Source of the DNA: Chlorobiaceae bacterium
GTDB lineage: Bacteria; Bacteroidota; Chlorobiia; Chlorobiales; Chlorobiaceae
Length of the DNA stretch: 23,060 nucleotides
NCBI GenBank assembly: GCA_013336025.1
Contig: JAAXUM010000001.1
Coordinates: forward strand, 1-23,060
Direction of reading: 5' to 3'
This document shows, one piece after another, positions 14,529 to 23,060 of this stretch. The position numbers were made by a program, and so were the translations under genes. Under the pieces are notes generated by a model. That model was not told the origin of the DNA. It did not search any database and worked only from the letters and a program-made list of their open reading frames with translations. Numbering within the stretch: position 1 is the stretch's first letter; each line of letters starts with the position of its first letter.

Positions 14529-15371
14529 GTGCAGAAGTTCTTCAGGTTTTTCATAAAACATAACGCTTATTTACTCCTGCTGCTTTACTGCGGCATTGGC
14601 CTGCTGTTTATAAAACTTCAGAATATCGACATGCTCTCGCAGCTTCGTCAGAACAGTTCCGAGTTCGAAGCATTCATTTCTGACAGGCTCATGAGCTACA
14701 GCTCTTTCTGGAATCTGAAAAATGAAAACGAGAAACTGCTGCAGGTGAATGCTGAACTGCTTGCAGAAAATCTCTCACTGCAAACAGCTTCCCGTGATCT
14801 TGATGCCCGGAAAAAGCTCCTTTCGGACAGCACCGTCACCGTTCAGGGCTTTAAAATCGCAAGGGTTGTTGACCGTAAATTCAGCTCTACGGAAAACTCC
14901 ATGGTAATTGATGCCGGATCAAACGACGGGATTCGCCCTGATATGAGCGTTCTCACACCTGAAGGACTTGTGGGGCGGATTGTTTTCGTTTCAAAGCATT
15001 ATGCAAAGGTCATGCCGATTATCCATCCCGATTTCAAGGTCAGCGTCATTTCCGATAAAAGCGGAGCAACGGGTCTGCTCTCCTGGAATGGGGGTAAGGA
15101 GCATATAGCCCAGATTGAGCATATCCCGTTAAGCAGTCACATTGCACTGAACGAAACGATACTGACAACAGACTTCAGCACATTCTCCCCCCGGGGTGTT
15201 CCTCTCGGAAAGGTAATCAGAATAAAACCTGACAAACTTTTTTATACCATTGATATCTGGCTTGCCGTTGATTTTTCATCATTAACCCATGTGCTGATTG
15301 CACCCCTGAAGGTGGATGCTGAAAAAGAAGAGATGATAAATCATTCTGTTCTGGAAGAAAAACAACTCTAA
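14529..15371 (+). CDS. mreC: Rod shape-determining protein MreC
   Basis: A 280-residue bitopic membrane protein. A transmembrane helix lies at about 13-31, a coiled-coil-forming helix at about 60-95 (LKNENEKLLQVNAELLAENL), then the periplasmic double beta-barrel with GLVGRIVFVSKHYAKVMPI and LITTDFSTFSPRGVPLG-like segments. MreC links MreB filaments inside the cell to penicillin-binding protein 2 outside during lateral wall growth. The start is GTG at 14529 with no clear Shine-Dalgarno. It is first in mreC-mreD-mrdA; mreB is not upstream, where the divergent GroES-like gene lies instead, and the 275-base gap must hold the promoter. Confidence 0.93.
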   Translation: MQKFFRFFIKHNAYLLLLLYCGIGLLFIKLQNIDMLSQLRQNSSEFEAFISDRLMSYSSFWNLKNENEKLLQVNAELLAENLSLQTASRDLDARKKLLSDSTVTVQGFKIARVVDRKFSSTENSMVIDAGSNDGIRPDMSVLTPEGLVGRIVFVSKHYAKVMPIIHPDFKVSVISDKSGATGLLSWNGGKEHIAQIEHIPLSSHIALNETILTTDFSTFSPRGVPLGKVIRIKPDKLFYTIDIWLAVDFSSLTHVLIAPLKVDAEKEEMINHSVLEEKQL

Positions 15372-15388
15372 TAACAGCATTGTAACCT

Positions 15389-15880
15389 GTGACAAAAAAA
15401 ATCCCTGTAACAATATTTCTCCTGGTCATCACCTGCCTCCTGCAGTTGTTCGGCTTTTCGCATCTTGTGCTCTTCAATGTCACAGTCGATGCCGTCACCA
15501 TTTTTCTGGCTGTCGTCTCTGTTCTTTTCGGACAGCGTATCGGCATGACCTTCGGGTTCGGCGCAGGGCTTTTTATTGGTTCTTTCACAGGACATCCCGG
15601 ACTTGAAATTCTTGTCAGAACCATGGAGGGTTTTGTTGCAGGATATTGCAGCGTACCTCCCGACAGCCATGCCACAAGCAAACAGAAATCAAGAAAACTC
15701 TACCTTGCAATTGTTCTTGCCGTATTTGCCGGCAATATAATTTTTGCACTCGGAATGAATCCACTTGCACTGCCCTTCGGATACCGTGTTTTCATACTTG
15801 GAGGAGTTGAAGCGCTTCTCTCTCTTTTCATTACTTTTGTACTCAATCGTTTTTTTTTAAGAAAAATTCTTTCAGAGTGA
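15389..15880 (+). CDS. mreD: Rod shape-determining protein MreD
   Basis: A 163-residue polytopic inner-membrane protein with about five hydrophobic segments (roughly 5-25, 30-48, 52-70, 107-127 and 133-155). The MreD family is poorly conserved at sequence level; length, topology and position between mreC and mrdA make the call. It bridges MreC and the elongasome. The start is GTG at 15389, 17 bases after mreC; the stop is three bases before mrdA. Confidence 0.85.
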   Translation: MTKKIPVTIFLLVITCLLQLFGFSHLVLFNVTVDAVTIFLAVVSVLFGQRIGMTFGFGAGLFIGSFTGHPGLEILVRTMEGFVAGYCSVPPDSHATSKQKSRKLYLAIVLAVFAGNIIFALGMNPLALPFGYRVFILGGVEALLSLFITFVLNRFFLRKILSE

Positions 15881-15883
15881 ACA

Positions 15884-17815
15884 ATGGATAAAATTCAACG
15901 AGGCACGCCACTCGTCTCGTCCCTTGTCATCGTTGTTTTTGTTGTTCTGCTTGGACGGCTTTTCTACATACAGGTTCTGAATTTCCAGGAACTCGGATCA
16001 ATCTCGACAACAAACAGCATAAGAAGACTCTGGATCCAGCCGCCGAGAGGACGATTGATCGATAAAAACGGTGTCGTCATGGTTGATAATCAGCCACTCT
16101 ATTCCGTCAAGGTTATTCCCGGTGAATTCAACAAATCAAAGACCCGCTACCTTGCAAGGCTGATCCGAATTCCGGCAGGCGAACTTGCCGATAAAATTGA
16201 AAAGGGTTATAAATTCAACCGTTTTACTGCTGCAACGGTCAGCAAGAACATTGATCAAACCTCGATGTCCCGATTGAGCGAAAATCTCTGGAAGCTCCCG
16301 GGAGTGCTCCTTGAAGCTGATAACAAACGCAAATATCGGCCCGGTCTCTACGGATCCCATCTGTTCGGATATTTGCGTCCCATCGGAAAAGAGCAGCTTG
16401 AAAAACTTGCTTCGGACGATTACTCGCCTGATGATAAAATCGGATACAGCGGACTGGAAAAGTTTTATGAAGAGCGTTTGAGCGGCCAGAAGGGAGCTCG
16501 ATTTGAAATGATAAATCCTCTGGGAAAATTTGCAGGTAAGTATAATGACGGCAAGAGTGATATACCCGCAATAAGAGGTGATGACCTCTATCTCTCTATT
16601 GACAGCGGCCTGCAGCAACTTGCCGAAGAGTTACTGCGCAAAACCGGGAAATCCGGTGCAGTAGTAGCTCTCGATCCCTCAACAGGAGGAGTTCTTGCTC
16701 TGGCCAGCGCTCCTGATTATGACCTTGAAATATTCAACGGATCAACAGAAAAGGACGAATGGAACAAAATCATTTCTTCACCTCAAAAGCCGCTCTTCAA
16801 TCGGACGGTTCAGGCTGTTTATCCTCCAGGATCGATCTATAAAATGATCCTTGCCATGGCTGCTCTTGAGGAAAAAGCTATAGATCCTTCAACAAAAATC
16901 TATGACAGCGGATCTTTCACCTATGGCAACCGCCAGTTCCGCAACCACGGCGGACAAGGGCTTGGACAGGTTGATATGACAAAAGCCATTGTCCAGTCAA
17001 GCAACGTATATTTTTTTAATCTTATCTTTAAAACCGGTTTTGAAAGCTGGAGCAGGTTTGGGAAAATGTTCGGATTCGGTGAAAAAACAGGCATTGATCT
17101 TCCCGGTGAACGCTCAGGGCTGCTCCCCTCTCCCGCATACTATAATAAGCGTTATGGTATCGGGAAATGGACAAAAGGAAACACGATCAGCCTTGCCATT
17201 GGACAGGGGGAACTCGGAACGACACCGGTTCAGCTTGCAACCTATGTAGCGGCTATTGCCAATAACGGGACATGGCATCAACCGCATATCGTTAAAGGTT
17301 ACCGCGACACTGAAACCGGGAAATATGTTGCGCTTCCCTACGAGCAGCGAAAGCTGCCCATATCAGAAAAAACCTTTGCCTTCATAAAGAGTGCCATGCG
17401 CGGCGTCGTTTTACATGGAACAGGAACACTTGCAAATATTGCCGATATCCCCGTAGCCGGTAAAACAGGTACTGCACAAAACCCTCATGGTCAGGATCAT
17501 GCGTGGTTCATTGCATTTGCGCCTCTTGACCATCCGAAAATAGCCATTGCGGTACTGGTTGAAAATGCAGGCTACGGCGGCTCGATTTCAGCGCCGATAG
17601 CCCGGGAATTGATCAAATACTCGATCAAGGGGGGAGCCCTGCCGACTCCGTCAGGCAAACCGACACTGAAATCAAGTGACAGTTCCGGCACCGTCAAACC
17701 GGATTCGATTCCGGCACCGTCGAAAATTCAGACAGATGCCCCTCCGGTTTCATCTGAACCAGCAGGCAATGGCCCTGCAGAACAGCAAAGTGAAAAGGCA
17801 CCCGATGATCTTTAA
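15884..17815 (+). CDS. mrdA: Penicillin-binding protein 2 (elongasome transpeptidase)
   Basis: A 643-residue class B penicillin-binding protein. One transmembrane anchor is at about 10-30, then the dimerisation/pedestal domain starting PPRGRLIDKNG (53-63) and the transpeptidase domain with catalytic Ser317 in SIYK (317-320), SSN at 372-374 and KTGT at 527-530. It crosslinks peptidoglycan in the periplasm during elongation and is activated by MreC. A Pro/Ser/Lys-rich tail follows the catalytic domain from about 585 to 643, predicted disordered. Its last 11 bases overlap the next gene, indicating coupled translation. The usual rodA partner is not in the window. Confidence 0.95.
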   Translation: MDKIQRGTPLVSSLVIVVFVVLLGRLFYIQVLNFQELGSISTTNSIRRLWIQPPRGRLIDKNGVVMVDNQPLYSVKVIPGEFNKSKTRYLARLIRIPAGELADKIEKGYKFNRFTAATVSKNIDQTSMSRLSENLWKLPGVLLEADNKRKYRPGLYGSHLFGYLRPIGKEQLEKLASDDYSPDDKIGYSGLEKFYEERLSGQKGARFEMINPLGKFAGKYNDGKSDIPAIRGDDLYLSIDSGLQQLAEELLRKTGKSGAVVALDPSTGGVLALASAPDYDLEIFNGSTEKDEWNKIISSPQKPLFNRTVQAVYPPGSIYKMILAMAALEEKAIDPSTKIYDSGSFTYGNRQFRNHGGQGLGQVDMTKAIVQSSNVYFFNLIFKTGFESWSRFGKMFGFGEKTGIDLPGERSGLLPSPAYYNKRYGIGKWTKGNTISLAIGQGELGTTPVQLATYVAAIANNGTWHQPHIVKGYRDTETGKYVALPYEQRKLPISEKTFAFIKSAMRGVVLHGTGTLANIADIPVAGKTGTAQNPHGQDHAWFIAFAPLDHPKIAIAVLVENAGYGGSISAPIARELIKYSIKGGALPTPSGKPTLKSSDSSGTVKPDSIPAPSKIQTDAPPVSSEPAGNGPAEQQSEKAPDDL

Positions 17816-19292
17816 AAATGAACCTGGTGCCATTCAAAGTTTTCTTGAGGATACCAGCAATATCAGAACAGGCGCTACCCCCGGAGTCTATTTTCCTGAA
17901 AACGCTGCCGATATCGCGGGTCTTCTCAAAGAGGCTGCGCATCTTCAGCGACGTTATACCATAGCGGGAAACGGAACGGGAACAACCGGCGGAAGAATTC
18001 CTGACGGAAGTTATGTCATCTCCATGCAGAACATCAACAGAATCGGTGAAATCAGGGTATTGACGCCGGCAGAAGCCCTGATTACCGCCGAAGCCGGGGC
18101 TCTGCTTGGGGATATCCAGAAAAAAGTTCAGGATACCGGGTGGTTTTACCCCCCCGACCCGACTGAAACACTCTGCTTTATCGGGAGTACCATTGCCAAC
18201 AACTCCTCCGGTTCGCGCTCGTTCAAATACGGGCCGACACGAAACCATATCAGAAGAATTCTCGTGGTGCTTCCCCAGGGGGATATCCTTGATCTTACCC
18301 GCGGACACATTGTTGCCGATCGGAACGGCATGTTTCACCTTGACCTCCCTGTTGCAGGAAAAATCACCTTCAGCCGTCCTGACTATCCTATGCCCGCAAC
18401 ATCCAAGCACAATGCCGGATATTATTCCAGCGAAGGCATGGACCTTGTCGATCTGTTCATCGGATCAGAGGGAACACTCGGCGTGATTGTCGAGGCTGAC
18501 CTGATACTGACACCTGAACCTGAAAAGTTCTTTTCGTGTATGATATTTTTCAGGGATACCGATGCTCTATTCCGTTTTGTTGCCGCCATCAAACAACCCG
18601 AAGCATTCGTTTCGCCAAGAGTGGTTGAACTGTTCGATAAAAACTCCCTGCTCTTTCTGCAGAATCAGTATCCGGCTATACCGTCCGATGCAGAAGGGGC
18701 GATCTTTATTGAACAGGAGACTACGCGAAATAATGAAGATCAGTACCTCGAAGCATGGCTTGAACTCATGGACCAGTGTCACGCACTTTCTGAAACATCA
18801 TGGGTAGCGCTTGACCGGAAAGCACAGCGGGAGCTGACCTCGTTCCGTCATGCCTTGCCGATACTGGTTAATGAGTGGCTCAGCAGGCAGAAGGAAAGCA
18901 AAATCAGTACCGACATGGCCGTCCCTGACAACGCGTTTCGTGAACTTTTCGATTTCTACACCGAAACTTGCCGGAATAACGGCTTTACCTATATTATTTT
19001 CGGCCATATCGGCAATGCACATGTTCACCTGAATATTCTGCCCCGCAACAGAGATGAGTTTATGCACGCAAAAAAACTCTATCTTGACTTTATCGATAAA
19101 GCACTTGAACTCGGCGGCACGCTTTCTGCCGAACACGGAATAGGAAAACTGAAGGCGGAATATCTTGTGAAAATGTACGGTGAAACAGGAATACAGGAGA
19201 TGACGGCAATAAAAAAAAGTCTCGATCCCTTTCTGGTACTCAATATCGGCAATCTTATCCCGGTATCGTATCTGAAAACAGCAAACCAGTGA
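17805..19292 (+). CDS. FAD-binding oxidoreductase, GlcD/D-lactate dehydrogenase type
   Basis: A 495-residue flavoenzyme of the FAD_binding_4 plus FAD-oxidase C-terminal architecture. FAD-pocket motifs are [13 protein letters not shown] (51-63), [15 protein letters not shown] (125-139) and [11 protein letters not shown] (217-227). The C-terminal domain has the metal/substrate histidines in [11 protein letters not shown] and the AEHGIGKLK signature. Relatives oxidise D-lactate, glycolate, D-2-hydroxyglutarate or similar 2-hydroxy acids; the substrate here cannot be told from sequence. There is no C-terminal Fe-S (GlpC-like) extension of the kind fused in some relatives. The ATG at 17805 lies within the mrdA end; an open frame continues upstream inside mrdA but family similarity starts here. 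It stops seven bases before smpB. Confidence 0.88.
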   Translation: MIFKNEPGAIQSFLEDTSNIRTGATPGVYFPENAADIAGLLKEAAHLQRRYTIAGNGTGTTGGRIPDGSYVISMQNINRIGEIRVLTPAEALITAEAGALLGDIQKKVQDTGWFYPPDPTETLCFIGSTIANNSSGSRSFKYGPTRNHIRRILVVLPQGDILDLTRGHIVADRNGMFHLDLPVAGKITFSRPDYPMPATSKHNAGYYSSEGMDLVDLFIGSEGTLGVIVEADLILTPEPEKFFSCMIFFRDTDALFRFVAAIKQPEAFVSPRVVELFDKNSLLFLQNQYPAIPSDAEGAIFIEQETTRNNEDQYLEAWLELMDQCHALSETSWVALDRKAQRELTSFRHALPILVNEWLSRQKESKISTDMAVPDNAFRELFDFYTETCRNNGFTYIIFGHIGNAHVHLNILPRNRDEFMHAKKLYLDFIDKALELGGTLSAEHGIGKLKAEYLVKMYGETGIQEMTAIKKSLDPFLVLNIGNLIPVSYLKTANQ

Positions 19293-19299
19293 TAATCAG

Positions 19300-19773
19300 G
19301 TGTCAAAAAAACAACAGCAACAGGTCTTTGTGCAGGCGATCCATAATCGAAAAGCCCGCTTTGAATTTCATATTCTCGAAACCATTGTGGCCGGCATCGA
19401 ACTGCTTGGCAGCGAAGTAAAATCAGTGCGTCAGGGTAAGGCAAGCCTGAATGAAAGCTACGCCATGATCCATCACAGTGAAGTATGGCTGGAGAATATG
19501 CAGATTACCCCTTATGAGCACAACCACCTCGACACGCTTGAAGCGAAGCGAAGCCGGAAACTGCTGCTCAACAGGGAAGAGATCAGAAAACTCGAAACAA
19601 AAATCAATGAGAAGGGATTGACCCTTGTTCCCCTGAAAGCTTTTTTTAATAATCGCGGTATCCTTAAGGTCGAAATTGCTCTGGCAAAAGGCAAAAAACT
19701 GTACGATAAACGCGAAACCATTAAATCAAGAGATGCTGAACGGCAACTGCAACAACTGAAAAAAACCTATTAA
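19300..19773 (+). CDS. smpB: SsrA-binding protein SmpB
   Basis: A 157-residue OB-fold RNA-binding protein, normal family length. It shows [27 protein letters not shown] in parts (15-42), the tmRNA-binding core, and the basic C-terminal tail [18 protein letters not shown] (about 130-147) that mimics an mRNA helix in the decoding site. SmpB carries tmRNA to stalled ribosomes for trans-translation; the tmRNA gene itself is not in this window. The start is GTG at 19300, seven bases after the preceding stop, which places it in the same transcript as mrdA and the flavoenzyme. Confidence 0.95.
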   Translation: MSKKQQQQVFVQAIHNRKARFEFHILETIVAGIELLGSEVKSVRQGKASLNESYAMIHHSEVWLENMQITPYEHNHLDTLEAKRSRKLLLNREEIRKLETKINEKGLTLVPLKAFFNNRGILKVEIALAKGKKLYDKRETIKSRDAERQLQQLKKTY

Positions 19774-19788
19774 ACTCCAAAACAAACC

Positions 19789-21006
19789 ATGCGTTTTCCA
19801 ATTCTCAAGGAACAGCTTGATATCATTACAGCCAATACAGTAGAAATCATCAGCATCAATGAACTGGAGCAGAAGCTGGCCGAAAGCATTAAAACTGACA
19901 AACCGCTGAAAATCAAGCTTGGCGCCGATCCCTCACGACCGGATCTGCACCTTGGGCATTCGGTAGTACTCAGAAAACTGCGTGAATTTCAGGATCTCGG
20001 CCATGATGCCATTCTGATTATCGGTGATTTCACGGCAATGATTGGAGATCCATCCGGCAAAAGCAAGACAAGACCGCAGCTCTCGGCTGAAGATGCCCGC
20101 CAGAACGGCCTCAGTTATTTTGAACAGGCGTCAAAAATTCTTGATCCTGAAAAAACCACGATCTGCTATAACGCCGACTGGCTCGGAGCAATGAAATTTG
20201 CCGATGTGATCCGCCTGTCGAGCCATTATACCGTTGCAAGAATGCTTGAACGCGATGATTTTGAGCGCCGGTACCGTTCGAACGAACCTATTTCGATTCA
20301 CGAATTCCTCTACCCTCTGGCTCAGGGAATGGATTCGGTTCATCTGAAAAATGACGTGGAGCTTGGAGGAACTGATCAGAAGTTCAATCTGCTTGTCGGA
20401 CGCGACCTGCAACGCGAATATGGCATTAAACCTCAGGTCTGCATAACCATGCCGCTTCTTGTCGGGACCGCCGGTGAAGAAAAAATGTCGAAATCCCTTG
20501 GTAACGCAGTCTGTTTCAATGACCTGCCCTCCGATATGTACGGTAAGCTGCTCTCAATTCCCGATGCCCTTATAGCTACATACTGCAAGCTGCTGGTTCC
20601 AGGGGAAAACGGAAACAGCAAGCTGATTCTTGAGCAGATAGAACAGAGTCCCAGAGAGGCCAAAAGAGCTTTAGCCAAAGAGATTGTATCCCAGTACTAT
20701 TCCGCCGGGCAGGCTGCCGAAGCGGAAATGCATTTCGACCAGATTTTTGTGCATAAAAAAGCACCGGACAATATTGAACTCTTCGAATTCGAAAAGGATT
20801 CGCTTCCTCTGGTCGATCTGCTGGTAACCCTTGGAGCCGCCACATCAAAAAGCGAAGCAAGAAGAATGATTCAGCAAAAAGCAGTACTCGTTAATGAAGT
20901 GAAAATTGAAGACATGAATACTATTGTCACCATAGACGACGAGCCGAAAATCATCAAAGCAGGAAAAAGGAAATTTTTTAAAATAGCCACAAAAAAATCA
21001 TTTTGA
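19789..21006 (+). CDS. tyrS: Tyrosyl-tRNA synthetase
   Basis: A 405-residue class I aminoacyl-tRNA synthetase attaching tyrosine to tRNA-Tyr. The HIGH-like motif is HLGH at 54-57 and the KMSKS loop is at 232-236. The C-terminal S4 RNA-binding domain (about 340-400, with [18 protein letters not shown]) completes the architecture. A literal KMSKS and this N-terminal layout point to the TyrZ-like subgroup rather than the E. coli type. No T-box or leader is visible, and it starts 15 bases after smpB, continuing the operon. Confidence 0.95.
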   Translation: MRFPILKEQLDIITANTVEIISINELEQKLAESIKTDKPLKIKLGADPSRPDLHLGHSVVLRKLREFQDLGHDAILIIGDFTAMIGDPSGKSKTRPQLSAEDARQNGLSYFEQASKILDPEKTTICYNADWLGAMKFADVIRLSSHYTVARMLERDDFERRYRSNEPISIHEFLYPLAQGMDSVHLKNDVELGGTDQKFNLLVGRDLQREYGIKPQVCITMPLLVGTAGEEKMSKSLGNAVCFNDLPSDMYGKLLSIPDALIATYCKLLVPGENGNSKLILEQIEQSPREAKRALAKEIVSQYYSAGQAAEAEMHFDQIFVHKKAPDNIELFEFEKDSLPLVDLLVTLGAATSKSEARRMIQQKAVLVNEVKIEDMNTIVTIDDEPKIIKAGKRKFFKIATKKSF

Positions 21007-21023
21007 TTACCGTTGCTTTTTCC

Positions 21024-21052
21024 TATAATTGTTCAACTTTACGACTGTTGAA
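21024..21052 (+). promoter_or_regulatory. Possible pdaD promoter/operator segment
   Basis: A TATAAT hexamer at 21024-21029 is followed by TTCAAC (21032-21037) and GTTGAA (21047-21052), a 6-bp inverted repeat. The best -35 match (TTGATT at 21003) is only 15 bases away, so the promoter is weakly supported. The dyad would overlap the transcription start. Confidence 0.25.
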
Positions 21053-21087
21053 ACCCTGAACCAAAAAATTTATCTGGAGGAAAAGCC

Positions 21088-21633
21088 TTGTCATTTGTTC
21101 CGAAAAAAGTGTTTTTCACAAAAGGTGTAGGAAGACACAAAGAGTATCTCTCATCATTCGAGCTTGCTCTGAGAGATGCAAAAATCGAAAAGTGCAATCT
21201 GGTTACCGTATCCAGCATCTTTCCGCCGAAATGTGAACGAATCAGTGTTGAAGAGGGCATGAAACTCCTCGCCCCGGGACAGATTACCTTTGCTGTCATG
21301 GCAAGAAACTCCACCAACGAATACAACCGCCTTATCGCTGCATCGGTAGGTGTTGCGATTCCTGCTGACGACACCCAGTACGGCTACCTCTCTGAACACC
21401 ATCCCTTTGGTGAATCTGCAGAACAGTCAGGCGAATATGCCGAAGATCTTGCTGCAACCATGCTTGCAACGACGCTCGGCATTGAATTCGATCCCAACAA
21501 GGACTGGGATGAACGTGAAGGGATTTACGAGATGAGCGGCAAAATCATCAATTCCTACAATATCACACAGTCTGCCGAGGGTCAAAACGGACTCTGGACA
21601 ACGGTCATTTCCTGCGCTGTCCTGCTCCCGTAA
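21088..21633 (+). CDS. pdaD: Pyruvoyl-dependent arginine decarboxylase
   Basis: A 181-residue proenzyme that decarboxylates arginine to agmatine for polyamine synthesis. The self-cleavage site is VSS at 41-43 (between Ser42 and Ser43), which yields a beta chain and an alpha chain with an N-terminal pyruvoyl group. The block [10 protein letters not shown] followed by [16 protein letters not shown] is typical of the family. No pyridoxal phosphate is needed. The start is TTG at 21088, supported by a perfect GGAGG at 21076-21080 seven bases upstream, so the rare start codon is well founded. Strong hairpins follow the stop. Confidence 0.93.
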   Translation: MSFVPKKVFFTKGVGRHKEYLSSFELALRDAKIEKCNLVTVSSIFPPKCERISVEEGMKLLAPGQITFAVMARNSTNEYNRLIAASVGVAIPADDTQYGYLSEHHPFGESAEQSGEYAEDLAATMLATTLGIEFDPNKDWDEREGIYEMSGKIINSYNITQSAEGQNGLWTTVISCAVLLP

Positions 21634-21651
21634 CAGAACGTCTGCCTAAAA

Positions 21652-21675
21652 AAGCGCGAACGGTATTATGCGCTT
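21652..21675. repeat. Small inverted repeat after pdaD
   Basis: AAGCGC (21652-21657) and GCGCTT (21670-21675) pair across 12 bases, soon after the pdaD stop. This could be a weak hairpin at the mRNA 3' end. Confidence 0.35.
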
Positions 21676-21712
21676 GATATGCAGCAGAATACCAACCCCT
21701 TATTTATCGAAA

Positions 21713-21748
21713 AACGGGGAACCTGGCTGAAAAAGCCGGTTCCCCGTT
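21713..21748. terminator. Strong hairpin between pdaD and the DedA gene
   Basis: AACGGGGAACC (21713-21723) pairs perfectly with GGTTCCCCGTT (21738-21748); the stem continues inward as GGCT with AGCC around a bulged T. It is very stable but lacks a long T-run, so it is a likely terminator or 3'-end stabiliser for pdaD. Confidence 0.65.
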
Positions 21749-21794
21749 CCCTGTTTCAAACGAAACTGAACAACTACCCTTCTCCTGAGTGCCC

Positions 21795-22409
21795 ATGATT
21801 CTTCTTATGCCGCTGCAAACTGTGCGATCCCTTGACGAGCTTATTCTCTGGGGCGGCTATCTGCTTCTTTTTGCTGTGATTTTTTCAGAAACAGGCCTGT
21901 TTGCAGGATTTTTTCTCCCTGGCGACTCATTGCTCATAACCGCAGGACTCATTGCCGCTTCAGGAGATCTCGATATCCGGGCTGTCATTGCAACCCTTAT
22001 TGCCGGTGCCGTTTGTGGCGACTCAACCGGATACCTCATTGGCCGCCAACTGCAAAAGAATTTTTTCAGAAAAGAAGACTCCCGATTCTTTCACCGGAAG
22101 CATCTTCAGAAAACAGAGGCTTTCTATGAAAAACACGGTGCAAAAGCGGTTTTTCTTGCACGATTTGTACCGGTACTCCGCAGTTTTGCTGCAACACTTG
22201 CAGGAGTTACCAATATGCCCTACAGAATATTTCTCTTTTACAGTGTTTCCGGGGCAATTATCTGGGTACTTTGTTTTACTTTTACTGGATATTTTATTGC
22301 AAGCGTCTTCCCTGACGTTGTCGGCTATCTGCACTCCATCATACTTGTCGGGATAGTTCTGATAATCCTCAGCGCGCTGCGCCATCTCAGACTTGTAAAA
22401 AATCCATGA
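21795..22409 (+). CDS. DedA family membrane protein
   Basis: A 204-residue polytopic inner-membrane protein of the DedA/SNARE-associated (VTT) family. Hallmarks are the [12 protein letters not shown] re-entrant segment (about 38-49), the arginine motif [16 protein letters not shown] near 122-137, and several hydrophobic helices ending at about 165-198. DedA proteins are thought to be lipid or polyprenyl-phosphate transporters and maintain membrane homeostasis; this member's substrate is unknown. Starts at GTG 21789, ATG 21795 or ATG 21810 are all possible and none has a Shine-Dalgarno; I use 21795. nadB begins 22 bases after the stop and may be co-transcribed. Confidence 0.88.
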   Translation: MILLMPLQTVRSLDELILWGGYLLLFAVIFSETGLFAGFFLPGDSLLITAGLIAASGDLDIRAVIATLIAGAVCGDSTGYLIGRQLQKNFFRKEDSRFFHRKHLQKTEAFYEKHGAKAVFLARFVPVLRSFAATLAGVTNMPYRIFLFYSVSGAIIWVLCFTFTGYFIASVFPDVVGYLHSIILVGIVLIILSALRHLRLVKNP

Positions 22410-22431
22410 ACCTATTGTTCACTGCTGCGTT

Positions 22432-23060
22432 ATGACTGAATCTATCAATACAGACGTCCTTGTAATCGGAAGTGGAATCGGAGGGCTTTATTTCGCCATC
22501 CATATGGCTGACCATGCAAAGGTAACCATCATTACCAAAAAGGAAAGCTCAACATCAAATACAAACTGGGCACAAGGCGGCATTGCTGCAACCATTGACA
22601 GTAACGACAGTGCGGACCTGCACATTGCCGATACGCTCGATGCGGGAGCCGGCCTGTGTAACAAAACGATGGTTTCCTATATGGTGCAAGAAGGTCCCCG
22701 TCACATTCAGCGACTGATGGAACTCGGCGTTCAGTTCACCACCACCGACCATGATCATCTGCATCTGGGAAAAGAGGGCGGCCACTCACGGAACAGAATT
22801 GTCCATGCGCAGGATCTAACCGGGCGCGAAGTTGAAAACGCTCTCCTCAATCGGGTAAACAGCCATCCGAACATTACCATTCTCGAACACCATTTTGCCA
22901 TTGAGCTGCTTACAGAGCACCATCTTGGCATAAAAACCAATGACATAACCTGTTATGGCGCTTATGTGCTTGATTCAAGACAGCGGATACCAAAAAAAGT
23001 ACTTGCAAAAGTAACCATGGTTGCGTCAGGAGGACTTGGCCACGTCTATCCCTATACCAC
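22432..23060 (+). CDS. nadB: L-aspartate oxidase, 5' part (cut by window edge)
   Basis: The first 209 codons of a flavoprotein that oxidises L-aspartate to iminoaspartate, the substrate of NadA. It shows the FAD dinucleotide motif [11 protein letters not shown] (9-19), [11 protein letters not shown] (about 43-53, the conserved SxWAQGGIA block), and [23 protein letters not shown], the succinate dehydrogenase/fumarate reductase-family flavin region. The frame is open to the last base, so the C-terminus and the capping and active-site residues lie outside. In an anaerobe the electron acceptor is probably fumarate or a quinone rather than oxygen, by inference. The ATG at 22432 lacks a clear Shine-Dalgarno. 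Confidence 0.92.
   Translation, partial: MTESINTDVLVIGSGIGGLYFAIHMADHAKVTIITKKESSTSNTNWAQGGIAATIDSNDSADLHIADTLDAGAGLCNKTMVSYMVQEGPRHIQRLMELGVQFTTTDHDHLHLGKEGGHSRNRIVHAQDLTGREVENALLNRVNSHPNITILEHHFAIELLTEHHLGIKTNDITCYGAYVLDSRQRIPKKVLAKVTMVASGGLGHVYPYT

Noticed and set aside
17676..17804. Longer start for the FAD oxidoreductase
   Set aside because: It lies wholly within the mrdA tail, is Arg/Gln-rich out-of-frame sequence, and precedes the conserved domain.

Overview
This window looks like chromosome from a green sulfur bacterium (Chlorobiaceae: Chlorobium, Pelodictyon or a relative). The assignment rests on a combination of genes: a plant/cyanobacterial-type zeta-carotene desaturase, a type III glutamine synthetase, a bacillithiol-pathway deacetylase, a pyruvoyl-dependent arginine decarboxylase, and frequent GTG/TTG starts with weak Shine-Dalgarno sequences. 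This is inference from gene content; no rRNA or other direct marker is present.

Layout. 1-866: a leader region with a possible micro-ORF, then a YjbQ-family enzyme, closed by a bidirectional terminator. 867-3609 (minus): an Lrp/AsnC regulator followed by glutamine synthetase III, apparently one operon, with palindromes in the divergent upstream region. 3868-5604: a small unknown protein and crtQ, ending in a hairpin. 5714-8071: a tight three-gene operon of a radical SAM/Cys-rich protein (ArsS family) and two associated glycosyltransferase-like proteins, the module annotated elsewhere as arsenosugar biosynthesis. 8072-8836: a 765-base stretch with no convincing gene, holding a direct-repeat pair around an inverted repeat. 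8837-9502: an unknown repeat protein with a Pro/Ala-rich tail. 9611-10900: divergent dut and bshB1. 10903-13780 (minus): a membrane pentapeptide-repeat protein, a secreted P1-like nuclease, and nadA. 13864-14253 (minus): a GroES-like protein. 14529-19773: the elongasome genes mreC, mreD and mrdA, then a GlcD-type FAD enzyme overlapping mrdA, then smpB. 19789-21633: tyrS and pdaD. 21795-23060: a DedA-family membrane protein and the 5' part of nadB, cut by the window edge.

How the genes relate. Most of the window is housekeeping: nitrogen assimilation, carotenoids, cell-wall elongation, trans-translation, NAD de novo synthesis (nadA and nadB on opposite strands about 9 kb apart), nucleotide hygiene and thiol synthesis. 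The accessory features are the ArsS-family module without a visible ArsM, the repeat-bearing gap after it, the unknown repeat protein, and the pentapeptide membrane protein.

No tRNA, rRNA, CRISPR array, intact insertion sequence or phage gene was seen. I found no dramatic unknown system. The best candidates for a second look are the ArsS module, its downstream repeat region, the 221-residue repeat protein, the enlarged GroES-like protein beside mreC, and the 5' region of the glutamine synthetase gene.
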